Part shown: in pieces, positions 8,266 to 18,100 of the stretch
Layout: every line of letters starts with the position of its first letter
Numbering within the stretch: the stretch's first letter is position 1
DNA from: CAVQEK01 sp964596645
Lineage (GTDB): Bacteria > Bacteroidota > Bacteroidia > Cytophagales > Cyclobacteriaceae
Reading direction: 5' to 3'
DNA: 64,000 bases
NCBI GenBank assembly: GCA_964596645.1
Contig: CAZQVB010000009.1
Location: 62,001-126,000, forward strand
The notes under the pieces: generated by a model
Databases searched by the model: none
What the model was told of the DNA's origin: nothing
The model's input: only the letters and a program-made list of their open reading frames with translations
Position numbers and translations under genes: made by a program

Positions 8266-8697
8266 ATGAAGCTCCACGACATAAAAAAGAATGAGCTGTA
8301 CAAGGTGCCAGACCGGTACTTCGACCAACTGCCCACTCGTATACAGCAGCGGATTGAAACTCAGCCACAAGGCTCTGTATGGAGCTGGTCGCTGGCGCTA
8401 AAGCTGTCGGCACCGGCAGTAGCGGTGGCGCTCCTTGTATTGATAGCCGTGGTATGGCGCAGTGGTGGTGGGCATGAAAATGCAGAGGCCCTGCTGGCCT
8501 CCGTAGAGCAAAATGATATCATCGCATATCTGGAAATGAGCGACCTCGACGCCGAAGAAATAATTGCAAGCCTGCCTTCCAGCTATAGCAATATGGAATT
8601 TGATGACACACCCGCATTGGTGCCGTCCGTAGAGCTCGATGAAGAAACTTTGAGAAGCATAATGGACGAATACGGGATATCCGAATCAGACATTTAA
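8266..8697 (+). CDS. single-pass membrane protein, probable anti-sigma factor
   Basis: 143 residues: a cytoplasmic N-terminus with NELYKVPDRYFDQLPTRIQ, one membrane helix (about 46-64, APAVAVALLVLIAVVW) and an acidic C-terminal tail with DLDAEEIIASLP. The KVPDxYFDxLP N-terminus next to an ECF sigma gene recurs in Bacteroidota and suggests sigma sequestration, but no zinc-binding anti-sigma motif is present, so this is inference from position and topology. Confidence 0.7.
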   Translation: MKLHDIKKNELYKVPDRYFDQLPTRIQQRIETQPQGSVWSWSLALKLSAPAVAVALLVLIAVVWRSGGGHENAEALLASVEQNDIIAYLEMSDLDAEEIIASLPSSYSNMEFDDTPALVPSVELDEETLRSIMDEYGISESDI

Positions 8698-8708
8698 TCG
8701 ACAATACA

Positions 8709-9203
8709 ATGAAAAAGTCATGCATAATATTCGCCTTCACTTTGGCACTGATGCCCGCAGTATTTGCGCAAAGCGCTGAGGCAATGAAAAAAATTGAAGC
8801 CGCGCGGATAGCGCTGATCACGGAGCGCCTTGAGTTGAGCCCCGACCAGGCCGAACGGTTTTGGCCGGTATATCGTGAATATACGGATAAGCGCCGCGAC
8901 TTACGCGAGCAAATGCGCGATATGCGCCAGCAGGCCAACCCAAATGAACTATCGGAGGAAGAAAGCAAAAAAATGGTGGCGGCAGCCCTGGCCATGAGGG
9001 AGCGTGAGCTTAGCCTGGAGAAGGAATATTCCGGCCGCATGCTCTCGGTGATTTCTACGCAACAACTTCTCAAGCTGCGCAATGCTGAAAAGGATTTTCA
9101 ACAAATGCTGCTTCAACGACTACAGACGCAGCGCGACCGGCAACTGCAACAGCAAAAGATGCAGGAACGCCGCGAACTGCTGCGGGAGAGAAGAAATAAT
9201 TAG
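8709..9203 (+). CDS. Spy/CpxP-like periplasmic protein
   Basis: 164 residues with a signal peptide (to about residue 21, VFAQ). The remainder is almost entirely helical and charged, with the LTxxQ-like motif LELSPDQAERFWPVYREY and long Glu/Arg/Gln helices, ending in a Gln/Arg-rich tail. Spy and CpxP relatives sense misfolded periplasmic protein or metals or act as chaperones. Begins 11 bases after the anti-sigma gene, so it is probably a target and partner of that sigma module. Confidence 0.75.
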   Translation: MKKSCIIFAFTLALMPAVFAQSAEAMKKIEAARIALITERLELSPDQAERFWPVYREYTDKRRDLREQMRDMRQQANPNELSEEESKKMVAAALAMRERELSLEKEYSGRMLSVISTQQLLKLRNAEKDFQQMLLQRLQTQRDRQLQQQKMQERRELLRERRNN

Positions 9204-9375
9204 TAGTATTTTCTGGCTGACGCCACTAACGGCTCAGCCTTTCTTTCTCGATGGAGATTTGTGGTGGTTTCCAATGCTGGCAGGAAGTGTAGACGCAACA
9301 GAAACCAAGGCGCCACCAGCCACAGATAGGATGTTACCAAGCTCCGGCAGCCGGAATGGATGAATAATAACCTCA

Positions 9376-10485
9376 ATGAGAACGAGAAGCTGGAAGAAGA
9401 ACATCGGGATGGGCACGCTGGCAGTACTATTGATCTGTTGCGGGCGTATGGCACAAAGTCAGAGTGAAAATCTGGACTCAATGATGCACGAGGTTCTGAC
9501 GCAAGATTCGCTCATGATCGAAGAGTTGCTGGCTCGGTCGGACGGCGACACCCCTGGTATATTTGATCTGCTCGACAGCCTGCTGGCCATTCAACCGGTT
9601 TCTTCACAGCTATCGCTCAGGCTGGGATATACGAGCAACATCACTTACGCCGGGCGCAATTTCGGAATCAATCAACACGGATTAAGTGTAGGAGCAGGCT
9701 ACTACCACAGCTCCGGCCTGTACACCGACATATCCGGATACTGGAACAGCGACCTTGAGCCCAGGTATAATCCCACCATTGCCACCTTAGGCTTTCTCCA
9801 TTCGCTTACCCCCAAGTGGCATTACAACATCAGCTACGACCATTATTTTTTCAATCAGCCGGCTGCGTCAGATGATTTTCCAGATGATTACAATCCATTT
9901 CCGCTCACCAATGCCGTCGCTCTTTCTTCTTTTTATGAGCTTTGGAATTTTTTTAGCGTTGGCATTGACTACAGCTATATGTTCGGAGCAAAGTCTGCGC
10001 ATCGCATACGCGGCGATGGCACTTTTACTCTGGACTGGAGCAATGTCGGCTTCATTGACCGGCTTGCCATCATGCCCGGCTTTTCGCTTCTGCTGGGCGA
10101 CGACGACATATTATATCTGAATGCTGCTCACCCAGAGCGCTACACCGATGTGGCCCGTGAAGTGCGGCAGATAATGATCGCAGAGTATGGCGCCTTGTAT
10201 ATTGCACAGCTGTGGCGCCAGGATAAATCGGCATATCGCACTCTGTTTGAAAAAACGTACGCAGAAAATGAAGAGGCCTTTGTGGACTATACCATTGAAA
10301 GCCAGAGCGCTTTTGGTTTGATGAATTATAGTGTATCGGTGCCGGTATATATGTACGTCGGACGCTTTACATTGGCCGTCAGCTATTTCTTAAATATACC
10401 TGTGGCCCTGCCTGGAGAGCAAATTGAGACAACGCCCAATAGCTACATCAGTACTACGCTCATTTACAACATCCCGTTCAAATAG
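9376..10485 (+). CDS. outer-membrane beta-barrel protein, function unknown
   Basis: 369 residues. N-terminal signal (GTLAVLLICCGRMAQSQ), a short acidic linker, then alternating amphipathic strands rich in Tyr/Gly/Ser (LRLGYTSNITYAGRNFGINQHGLSVGAGYYHSSGLYTDISGYW), ending in a C-terminal strand with terminal Phe-Lys. This pattern indicates a small outer-membrane barrel. It follows the Spy-like gene after 172 bases on the same strand and may belong to the same stress regulon. No specific family recognised. Confidence 0.65.
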   Translation: MRTRSWKKNIGMGTLAVLLICCGRMAQSQSENLDSMMHEVLTQDSLMIEELLARSDGDTPGIFDLLDSLLAIQPVSSQLSLRLGYTSNITYAGRNFGINQHGLSVGAGYYHSSGLYTDISGYWNSDLEPRYNPTIATLGFLHSLTPKWHYNISYDHYFFNQPAASDDFPDDYNPFPLTNAVALSSFYELWNFFSVGIDYSYMFGAKSAHRIRGDGTFTLDWSNVGFIDRLAIMPGFSLLLGDDDILYLNAAHPERYTDVAREVRQIMIAEYGALYIAQLWRQDKSAYRTLFEKTYAENEEAFVDYTIESQSAFGLMNYSVSVPVYMYVGRFTLAVSYFLNIPVALPGEQIETTPNSYISTTLIYNIPFK

Positions 10486-10720
10486 ATTACGCGTACCTCC
10501 GATTTGGGGTGAGAATGGTGTAAGATATAGCTTAAAGCTCAAAGTCGAAAGCTGAAAGATTGAGATCAGACGATAGTCGGACCAGCAGACTGGTGATTGG
10601 CAGACTGATGATTGGCGCAATAAATAGCTGAAGCTGAAAGCTCAAAAATCAGGCGGTCAGACTATCGATGACCTGGAGTTTGCCGCAGGCGATGGAAGGG
10701 AAATAGGTCTTAGTAGCCAA

Positions 10721-10744
10721 CAGATACTGAAACAAGTTCAGCAT
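10721..10744. repeat. degenerate copy of the dispersed palindrome
   Basis: CAGATACTGAAACAAGTTCA followed by GCAT. It differs by two bases from the perfect palindromic copies at 12824, 33715 and 33991, whose core is TCCTGAACTTGTTTCAGGA (either orientation). Confidence 0.6.
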
Positions 10745-10804
10745 AACCCGTTGAGAGCGGGCGGACAGACGAATAGTTGCATCAGCCTGACCAACCTCCC
10801 ACTC

Positions 10805-10837
10805 CGTCATTGTGAGCGAAGCGAAGCAATCTGCTGG
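10805..10837. repeat. GAGCGAAGCGAAGCAATC-type dispersed repeat
   Basis: CGTCATTGTGAGCGAAGCGA then AGCAATCTG. I recall near-identical short elements scattered between genes in many Bacteroidota; only this copy was noticed in the window. Confidence 0.45.
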
Positions 10838-10963
10838 CTTCAAGTTACCACTCCACTGGTGCTAAAATGCCCTGCCGCTGGCTATTGAATAGATTGGGTT
10901 TTGCTTTTTAACAGTTCCGACTATCGCCTGACTGGCACTTACCGCCTGCTGTTTCTGTTGTGC

Positions 10964-10994
10964 TTGCACGGCCCTGGCACATTGCCTATTTTTG
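10964..10994 (+). promoter_or_regulatory. Bacteroidota-type promoter for SulP
   Basis: TTG at 10964-10966, a 20-bp spacer and TATTTTTG at 10987-10994 match TTG-N19-21-TAnnTTTG exactly. Predicted start near 10999, leaving a leader of about 130 bases before the ATG. Confidence 0.6.
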
Positions 10995-11126
10995 CACCTC
11001 TGTTTGCCACGGGTATCGCTGGCATTTTTTACCTAGCCCTTATCAAATCATTCTTCTCTAGCTTCTAAAGCCCTTGCCCTTGGGTGGCTTGTGCACGAGC
11101 GATTTCATTCAATTCTGCTTCATATC

Positions 11127-12671
11127 ATGATGACTTTTGTAGAACAGCTGCGTCGAAAACAATTCAATCCTAAAGACGACATCTTGTCGGGCCTTACGGT
11201 GGCGCTGGCGCTGGTGCCAGAGGCCGTGGCATTTTCCCTTATTGCCGGCGTGAGTCCGCTCATAGGCCTGTACACGGCCTTTATCATCGGGCTCATCACC
11301 AGCATACTGGGTGGCAGGCCAGGCATGATCTCTGGTGCCACCGGGGCCATCGCCGTGGTGGTGGTAAGCCTGGTGGCCATGCATGGCGTGGAGTACTTGT
11401 TTGCGGCCGTAGTGCTGATGGGCATTATCCAGCTGAGCATCGGGCTGCTAAGGCTGGGTAAATTTATTCGCCTGGTGCCCCACCCTGTTATTTTTGGATT
11501 TGTGAACGGACTGGCCATCGTCATTTTCATGGCACAGCTCAGCCAGCTCAAAACCGTAGATGCCGCCGGCAACACCGTCTGGATGTCGGGTGCAGCACTG
11601 TGGACCATGCTGGGCTTTATACTGCTCACCATGGCCATCATCCATTTTCTGCCTAAACTCACCCGTGCCGTGCCCTCGTCACTGGCCGCCATACTCGCTG
11701 TTTCGGCCATCATTATTGGCTTCGGTATCGATACCCGCACCGTGGGCGACATTGCCTCCATCGCCGGAGGGCTGCCCGATTTCCACATACCCATGGTGCC
11801 ACTGAGCTTCGAGACGCTGCGCATTATTTTCCCCTATGCGCTCATTATGGCTCTGGTAGGGCTTATCGAGAGCCTGCTCACACTTACGGTAGTAGATGAA
11901 ATGACAGAAACTCGCGGCCGGGGCAACAAGGAGTGTGTGGCACAGGGAGTGGCCAACATTACCACCGGCTTTTTCGGCGGCATGGGGGGCTGTGCCATGA
12001 TCGGCCAAAGCATCATCAACGTAAGCTCTGGCGGGCGGCGCCGCTTATCGGGCATTGTGGCCGCATTGGCACTGTTGGCATTTATACTGTTTGCTTCGCC
12101 GCTGATAGAGAAAGTGCCCATGGCAGCTCTGGTCGGGCTTATGTTTATGGTCGCCATCGGCACCTTCGAGTGGGCCAGCCTCAAGGTTTTCAGAAAGGTG
12201 CCAAAAACCGATGTGATCGTGATGGTGCTGGTGACCCTGGTCACCGTAGTTTTTCATAATCTGGCAGTGGCTGTCATCATCGGTGTGGTGATATCGGCAC
12301 TGGCCTTTGCATGGGAAAATGCCATAAGGATACGCGCCAGAAAATACATCGATCAAAATGGTATAAAGCACTATGAAATCTTTGGCCCGCTATTCTTTGG
12401 TTCGGTCGCGGCTTTTCAGGAAAAATTTGACGTGCATAAGGACCCCGGCGAGGTGATCATTGACTTCAAAGAAAGTCGAGTGGTAGACCACTCTGCCATA
12501 GATGCGCTGAACAAAGTGACCAGCCGCTACAGAAAAGTTGGCAAAAAAGTGCACCTACGCCACCTGAGCGAAGACTGCCTGCTGCTGCTCAACAATGCCG
12601 GCGAAATAATCGACGTGAACTACTGGGAAGACCCCCACTACAAAGTGATTGTCGACAAGTTGGAGGGGTAG
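11127..12671 (+). CDS. SulP-family inorganic anion transporter with STAS domain
   Basis: 514 residues from the ATG at 11127 (a second ATG follows immediately). An integral membrane protein with 10 or more hydrophobic segments; the SulP signature VALALVPEAVAFSLIAGVSPLIGLY lies near the N-terminus and GLIESLLTLTVVDEMT in the middle. A C-terminal cytoplasmic STAS domain (about 420-514) contains DFKESRVVDHSAIDALNKV. SulP proteins move sulfate, bicarbonate, chloride or other anions; the substrate cannot be read here. Stands alone between two repeat-filled gaps with its own promoter. Confidence 0.93.
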   Translation: MMTFVEQLRRKQFNPKDDILSGLTVALALVPEAVAFSLIAGVSPLIGLYTAFIIGLITSILGGRPGMISGATGAIAVVVVSLVAMHGVEYLFAAVVLMGIIQLSIGLLRLGKFIRLVPHPVIFGFVNGLAIVIFMAQLSQLKTVDAAGNTVWMSGAALWTMLGFILLTMAIIHFLPKLTRAVPSSLAAILAVSAIIIGFGIDTRTVGDIASIAGGLPDFHIPMVPLSFETLRIIFPYALIMALVGLIESLLTLTVVDEMTETRGRGNKECVAQGVANITTGFFGGMGGCAMIGQSIINVSSGGRRRLSGIVAALALLAFILFASPLIEKVPMAALVGLMFMVAIGTFEWASLKVFRKVPKTDVIVMVLVTLVTVVFHNLAVAVIIGVVISALAFAWENAIRIRARKYIDQNGIKHYEIFGPLFFGSVAAFQEKFDVHKDPGEVIIDFKESRVVDHSAIDALNKVTSRYRKVGKKVHLRHLSEDCLLLLNNAGEIIDVNYWEDPHYKVIVDKLEG

Positions 12672-13012
12672 ACTGGTGGGTTGGTGGGTTGGTAGATTCG
12701 TAGACTAGTGGAGCGTATAGCTGAAAGTTTGACCATGCCAAATCAGGTTGACCGTTTTGTGTCGTCCTGAACTTGCCTGCCATGAATTTATTTCAGGGTT
12801 TTAGCATCTGTTTACTCTTTGGACAGATCCTGAAACAAGTTCAGGATGACCGTATTTGTTTCACTTGCCTGCCCTATATTTAATTCAGCGTTTCGGCAAT
12901 TCTAAACGCATTATCTTTGAGCTTTCAGCTACGCGTTCCAGCAACCCACCAGTCTACCAATCTACCAGTCTACGAATTCACGAATCCACCAGTCTACCAT
13001 TCCACCACATCA
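12672..13012. other. repeat-filled intergenic gap between convergent genes
   Basis: No gene supported. Contains a CCAACCCACCAGTCTACCAA-type low-complexity block in both orientations at its two ends (about 12673-12715 and 12945-13010), GCTTTCAGCT-type blocks, one intact palindrome and two related halves containing CTTGCCTGCC (about 12770 and 12860). These same modules occur at 33.4-33.75 kb. Confidence 0.6.
12824..12852. repeat. dispersed palindromic repeat, intact copy
   Basis: Starts CAGATCCTGAAACAAGTTCA and continues GGATGACCG; the core is a near-perfect palindrome able to form a hairpin. Flanking sequence (about 12800-12823) is also shared, inverted, with the copy at 33715, so the full repeat unit is about 55 bp. 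Confidence 0.7.
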
Positions 13013-13600
13013 CTACTCCGGGTTGCCCGGCACTACGGGGTACCAGAATATGGTTTTGGCCGACTTTTGATCAAGGCCATTATCCAGAAATACATGCAGG
13101 CGAACATTATTCAGGTCTTTGACGATGGCAAAGTTGGCCGTGGTAAGCAGCGGCACAAACTCCTGAAACTCCACCCAATAGCGTTGGTTGATTTCTGCTA
13201 TGTTGAATGGATAGGTAACGGTATTGCCATCGAGCTGGGGGCTGGCCTGGGTGAGCTCGTCCCACACCATCCAACCCTGCGGCTGGGAAGCACCACTGGC
13301 AAAAAAGAAGTCGCTTTGATACTCCACCACTACCTTATCTACGGCAGTGCCTGCTGGTATGTCCAGGTCGGCCACCACCGTAAAGCTGATGTCTGCCGGT
13401 GTAGCCGCCGGATTGCTAAGCAAGGGGTTGTTCAGTTCCCAGGCATTGAGCCCGCGGTCGCTGATTTCCCCGGCACCATTTCTGAAGGTGAACCGAATGG
13501 CAGGATCGGGTACCGGCTCTGTTTTATACAACTCGTTTTCGCTGCAGGCTGCCAATAAAAACAGCACCGCCAGCGCAGGGAAAATATTTATGGCTTTCAT
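13013..13600 (-). CDS. lipoprotein of the SusC/SusD locus, function unknown
   Basis: 195 residues with a clear lipoprotein signal (ALAVLFLLAACSENELY, Cys at residue 19). The mature domain is beta-rich (RFTFRNGAGEISDRG, ISFTVVADLDIPAGTAVDKVVVEY) without a family I recognise. It lies 36 bases after the SusD-like gene on the same strand and is probably a surface accessory (a SusE/F-like position) of that uptake system. Confidence 0.75.
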   Translation of the reverse strand: MKAINIFPALAVLFLLAACSENELYKTEPVPDPAIRFTFRNGAGEISDRGLNAWELNNPLLSNPAATPADISFTVVADLDIPAGTAVDKVVVEYQSDFFFASGASQPQGWMVWDELTQASPQLDGNTVTYPFNIAEINQRYWVEFQEFVPLLTTANFAIVKDLNNVRLHVFLDNGLDQKSAKTIFWYPVVPGNPE

Positions 13601-13636
13601 AATTTCTTGCTTTAATGTGATTGAAAATGGCTTAAA

Positions 13637-15148
13637 TCAATTGCGGGGAACGTCCCAAAATACCGGCGTTTGAAGCAGTATGTCGTCTGGCGGCGGATTG
13701 GGCCCTTGAAACTCATCCACATCATAGGGCAGGCGGCGGGGGAAGACGCCCTCACCGAGTGGATCTTGTATGTCATCGATGTCTGGAAAGGACGGATAGC
13801 CGGTGCGTCTGAAGTCGGTATACGCTTCAATGCCATTTCCAAAATTGGCCAGATACTTTTGTGTAATGACTACGTCGAGCTTAGCCTCCGCATCGGCAGC
13901 GGCAGTAAAGGCGGCCATCCGGTCTTGAATATATGTGCTTTGCAGTGCCTGATCTATCGGTGGCACCTGGTCTATTTTGTTTACTTCAAAGAATGCGTCT
14001 TGCATACCTTTTTCGAAAGCAACGGCAGCAGCAGCGGGGTCGTCATTCAGCACCAACTCTGCTTCGGCCATCATAAAGTGCACCATGTAGCTGGTGATCA
14101 TACGCAGCGGCGCGGCTCCGGTACCTGATTCGCCGTTTACCTTACCCGTACCTCCAAAGCGGCCCCCCACGGGGTACACGCCCCATACACTCCGCGTGTT
14201 GTCGTCGTTGCCCAGGTCGGTATCCACGCCCGGCGTAAGGCCTTCAAACTGATCGCTCGCCAGTTGATTTTCTATGTAGTATGGCAGCCGCGGGTCGTCC
14301 AGTGCCACCAGCAAGTCATAGAAGGTCTGCGACATGTAGTTTTCCCGGCCTGTCTTCGGGTAGTCGGCCACGTAGTTGGGGTGCCTGTTTTCCGGGCTGG
14401 CCGAGTTGAAAAATGGAAAGCTAAAATTGGCGGCCGGCTCAGTGATCAGCGTTTGCGGAGCGCCTGCGAGGGTATTGATGGCCGCACGGGCGCGTGCTTC
14501 ATCTACCCTGCTGATCTGTAAATACATTTTCAGTTTCAGGCTGTTGGCCATTTTTCTCCATTTACCAATGTCTCCTTTGTAGATGTAGTCGTCGGCACCC
14601 GGCACAAATTCCGTCGGTGCGGTGTCTCTGTCCAGGTCGGCAATGGCTTCATCGATCAGCAGCAGCACCAGGTCGTACACTTCGGCGTCGTCTTCGTACT
14701 GCGGATAAGGCGTGGTGGCAAACTGCGTGTAGGGCAGGTCACCAAACAGATCGACCATGATGCTGTATATGTAGGCTTTTTGCAGCTTGGAGATACCGAC
14801 ATACTTCCAGTCTTCGCTGGCGCTCGATTGGTCGATGATCTGCTCCAGGTCTTTCAGCGCCCCACCGAATAGCTCGAAGCGCCAACTGTTGCCGATGTCG
14901 GTACGCCCTATATCCCAGCGGTCGTAGCGTGTATTCACGATCTGCTTGGTAAGGGTAGAGGTAATTCTAGACAAGGTGCCGGCAAAGGCAAAAGCATACT
15001 GTGCCTGGGCTGCACTGGTGAGCAGGTCGGCACTGGCCTCCGCTGGAAAGTTGGGGTCGGTGTTGATGTCGAGGAATTCGTCATTGCAGGCGCTGGATAC
15101 CGACAGTGCGCATACCAGCATCAGTATTTTTATGTTTTTTAAGTTCAT
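13637..15148 (-). CDS. SusD/RagB-type nutrient-binding outer-membrane lipoprotein
   Basis: 503 residues. Lipoprotein signal LMLVCALSVSSAC with Cys at about 21, then NDEFLDINTDPNFPAEASADLLTSAAQ, characteristic of the SusD-like group 2 (SusD/RagB nutrient-binding family). Helical TPR-like regions follow (KLQKAYIYSIMVDLFGDLPYTQFA). SusD proteins sit on the cell surface as a lid over the paired SusC barrel and bind the ligand. Begins 17 bases after susC on the same strand. The substrate is not evident; no glycanase sits in the operon. Confidence 0.93.
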   Translation of the reverse strand: MNLKNIKILMLVCALSVSSACNDEFLDINTDPNFPAEASADLLTSAAQAQYAFAFAGTLSRITSTLTKQIVNTRYDRWDIGRTDIGNSWRFELFGGALKDLEQIIDQSSASEDWKYVGISKLQKAYIYSIMVDLFGDLPYTQFATTPYPQYEDDAEVYDLVLLLIDEAIADLDRDTAPTEFVPGADDYIYKGDIGKWRKMANSLKLKMYLQISRVDEARARAAINTLAGAPQTLITEPAANFSFPFFNSASPENRHPNYVADYPKTGRENYMSQTFYDLLVALDDPRLPYYIENQLASDQFEGLTPGVDTDLGNDDNTRSVWGVYPVGGRFGGTGKVNGESGTGAAPLRMITSYMVHFMMAEAELVLNDDPAAAAVAFEKGMQDAFFEVNKIDQVPPIDQALQSTYIQDRMAAFTAAADAEAKLDVVITQKYLANFGNGIEAYTDFRRTGYPSFPDIDDIQDPLGEGVFPRRLPYDVDEFQGPNPPPDDILLQTPVFWDVPRN

Positions 15149-15165
15149 TGTCTTCAGGTTTTATA

Positions 15166-18100
15166 TTAAAAGGTGATGCCGATGTTGATGCCGTAGCTTC
15201 GGGTATTGGGCACGTAGTTGTTGATCATGGCCGACTGGTTGCCGGCAGACAGGCCGTCGGTTTCCGGGTCAATGCCTGAATCATCGGGCAGGTTGGGGGC
15301 TACAAACCAAATATTACGTGCCGTAAAGGCCACCGACATTCGTTCGATCAGGCCGGTACGCTGCAGCAGGCTGGCGGGTATTTGGTAGCGCAACTGCAAC
15401 TCGCGCAGCTTGAAGTAGGTGCCGTCGAATATGCCTGGCTCATCGGCGCCATTGGCATAGCCCACCGGCCCGTTGAAGAAGTAGTCGTTGGCATTGACCT
15501 GCAGGTTGTTGGGCACCTTTTTCCCATCCACTATCAGTGGCTGCAGGTTGTTGTTGGCCAGCACGCCGGGCACCAGGTACATGCGGTTGCGATCGATGGC
15601 CGTTTCTTCCAGCACACCTCTGGCGCGCATATCCTGCACGGTACCTATGAACATGTCACCGCCTATGCGGGCATCGATGAGCGCGCTAAGGCTTAGCCCC
15701 TTCCACGACACGGTATTGGTCATGTTCCACATAAAATCGGGGTTGGGATCGCCAATGATGGATACGTTGGGGTCGGCAATGGGCAGGCCGTCTGCCTGAT
15801 TGATGAGCAGGTTTCCCTCATCATCCCTCAGCATGGCCTGACCCTCTATGAGGCCATAGGGCTCGCCTTTGCGCAAAACCTGGCCGCGCGAAAAGAAGCG
15901 GGAACCCGGCAGATCGATTTGCTCCTGGTCGTTGGCCAGGCTGAGTACCGTATTGCGATTGCGCGTGTAGTTGGCCAAAATATTCCAGGTGAAGCCACCA
16001 GGTGTGCGCAGCACATCGGCATCGATGGATAGCTCATGGCCCCTGTTCTCTATTTCGCCGGCATTGATCACCTGCGCTAGAAAGCCGCTGGTGGCTGGCA
16101 GGGTAATGCTGGTGATCAGGTCGCGCGTGGTGCGGTTGTAGTACGAGTACGACACATTGATGCGGTCGTCGAAAAAGCCAAGGTCTGCGCCCAGTTCGTA
16201 TTCGGTAGTAAACTCGGGCCGTAGCGTTTCGTTGCCCAGCGTGTTGCCCACTGTAATGGAGCTGCGGCCACCAAAGGGCCAGTTGAGCCCATCGAGCGCT
16301 CCTGTGCCTATGTTGTCGTTGGCTACATAGGTGGTCTGGGTGTCGTAAGGACCGGCATCGTTGCCCACCTCTGCCCAGTTGGCCCGCAGTTTGGCAAATG
16401 ACAGCACATCAGAATCGAAATCCCACAGTTCGGTCGGCAAGAACGACAGGCTCACCGATGGGTAAAAGAAGCTCTGATTGGCAGCAGGCAGTGTAGACGA
16501 CCAGTCGTTCCGGCCGGTAATGCCCAAAATCACGTAGTCGTTGTACGACAACTGGAGGTCGGCAAACAGCCCCCACAGCCTGCGCTTGAAGTACTGGCCG
16601 CCCAGCGGATACTCACCCTTCAGCAGGTCCTGTGTGTTTCGTATCTGATCGATGCCCCACACCACTATGCCGTTGCCAATCACCTGTTGATGGTCGCCTT
16701 CGCGCTCGTTCACATTCCAGCCCAGTATGCCTTGTATGTCCAGACCGCTGGTGAGGGTTTTGCCCATGCGCAGCAGCAGGTTCGACTCCAGCTCGCGGTA
16801 GCTGATGTTGTCGCTGATGATGCGGCCGCGCGGCTCTATCGGGTTGCCGCGGGCATACACGGTGGTGCGCGGGTTGCCGTATTGGTTGATGCCGATCTGG
16901 TAGCTCAGTTCGGCCCAATCGGTTATTTCGTAGCCCATCCTCAAAAAGCCATTGATCCTGTTCAAGTCGCTTTTGAAGGGATTTTCCTTGGCTACCCAAT
17001 ATGGGTTGAGCACACCTGAGCGGTAATACTGATTTTCGAACGTGACCGGATCCTGGTAAGGGTAGCCACTCAGATCGAAGCTGCGGGGCACAAACCAAAG
17101 CACGCGGTGCACTGAGCCGTCGCTCACGCCACCGCCACCTGTTTGTGGGCCGAGCTGCCTGGCCTGTGTATAGGTGAATGACCCCCCGGCGCTGAACTTG
17201 TTGGACAGTTGCACATTGCCACCCATACTCATGCTGGTGCGGTGGTAGCTTGTCCAGGGTATAATGCCCTGCTGGTTGGTGTTGTTGAAGGATGCGTTGA
17301 ACGAATATCGCTCGTCGCGTGCTGTCACACTTACTGTGTTTTCCATCAGACTGCCCCGTTCGTAAAAGTCTGACACATTATCGGGATATGCCTGATAGGC
17401 CACGCGGTTTCCCTGATAGTCGGTTACGCTGTCGACGGCATCGAATGCCGGTCCCCAGGTACCAAAAAAGCCGCTGTTGAAAATGCCGTCGGCGCCCTGC
17501 CCATATTTATTTTGAAATTTTGGCAGGCGGGCTACTTCCTGCACCGAGTAGCCGAAGTCGTAGCTGACATTAAACATCTTTTGTGCAGCGAAATTTTTCG
17601 AGCCCGATTTGGTGGTGATGATCACGGCGCCGTTGGCCGCACGCGAGCCGTAGAGCGCAGCGGCGGCCCCTCCTTTCAGCACGGTGATGGAGGCCACATC
17701 GTTGGTGTTCAGGTCGGTGAGCCGGTTGGAATATGCCGCGCCCTGAACCAGGGTATTGTCGCTTTGCTCCAGGGAGTTGTCATATGGCACGCCGTCTACT
17801 ACAAACAGCGGCTGGTTGTTGCGCGTGGTGCCATAGCCGCGTATCACCATTTTGGTAGATGAGCCCGGCGCACCGTTGGAGCCAAATATTTGTACTCCGG
17901 CTATTTTGCCGCTGAGCGCGCGAAGTACATCCGGCTCGGCCTTGTGGGTGAGCTGCTCAGCCTCGAGCTCTTGCACGGCATAGCCCAGATTTTTCATGTT
18001 GCGCTCTATGCCCACTGCCGTCACCACTATCTCCGAAAGCTCCGTGACATCGGGGGCCATTTGCACATCGATGCGCGAGCGGTTGCCCACTTCCACTTCC

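Larger units (their letters stand above)
10486..11126 (+). other. repeat-bearing intergenic gap before SulP
   Basis: No gene is supported here. The left part (about 10520-10840) holds copies of repeats also found at 12.7-13.0 kb and 33.3-34.2 kb: pieces such as AAGCTCAAAGTCGAAAGCTG, GGAGTTTGCCGCAGG, a degenerate palindrome and a GAGCGAAGCGAAGCAATC element. The right part carries the SulP promoter and a leader of about 130 bases. Confidence 0.6.

Noticed and set aside
12856..13558. Two long plus-strand frames (88 and 213 residues) over the SusD-locus lipoprotein and the repeat gap
   Set aside because: They run through low-complexity repeat sequence and then lie antisense to the lipoprotein with a clear signal peptide; no domain character.
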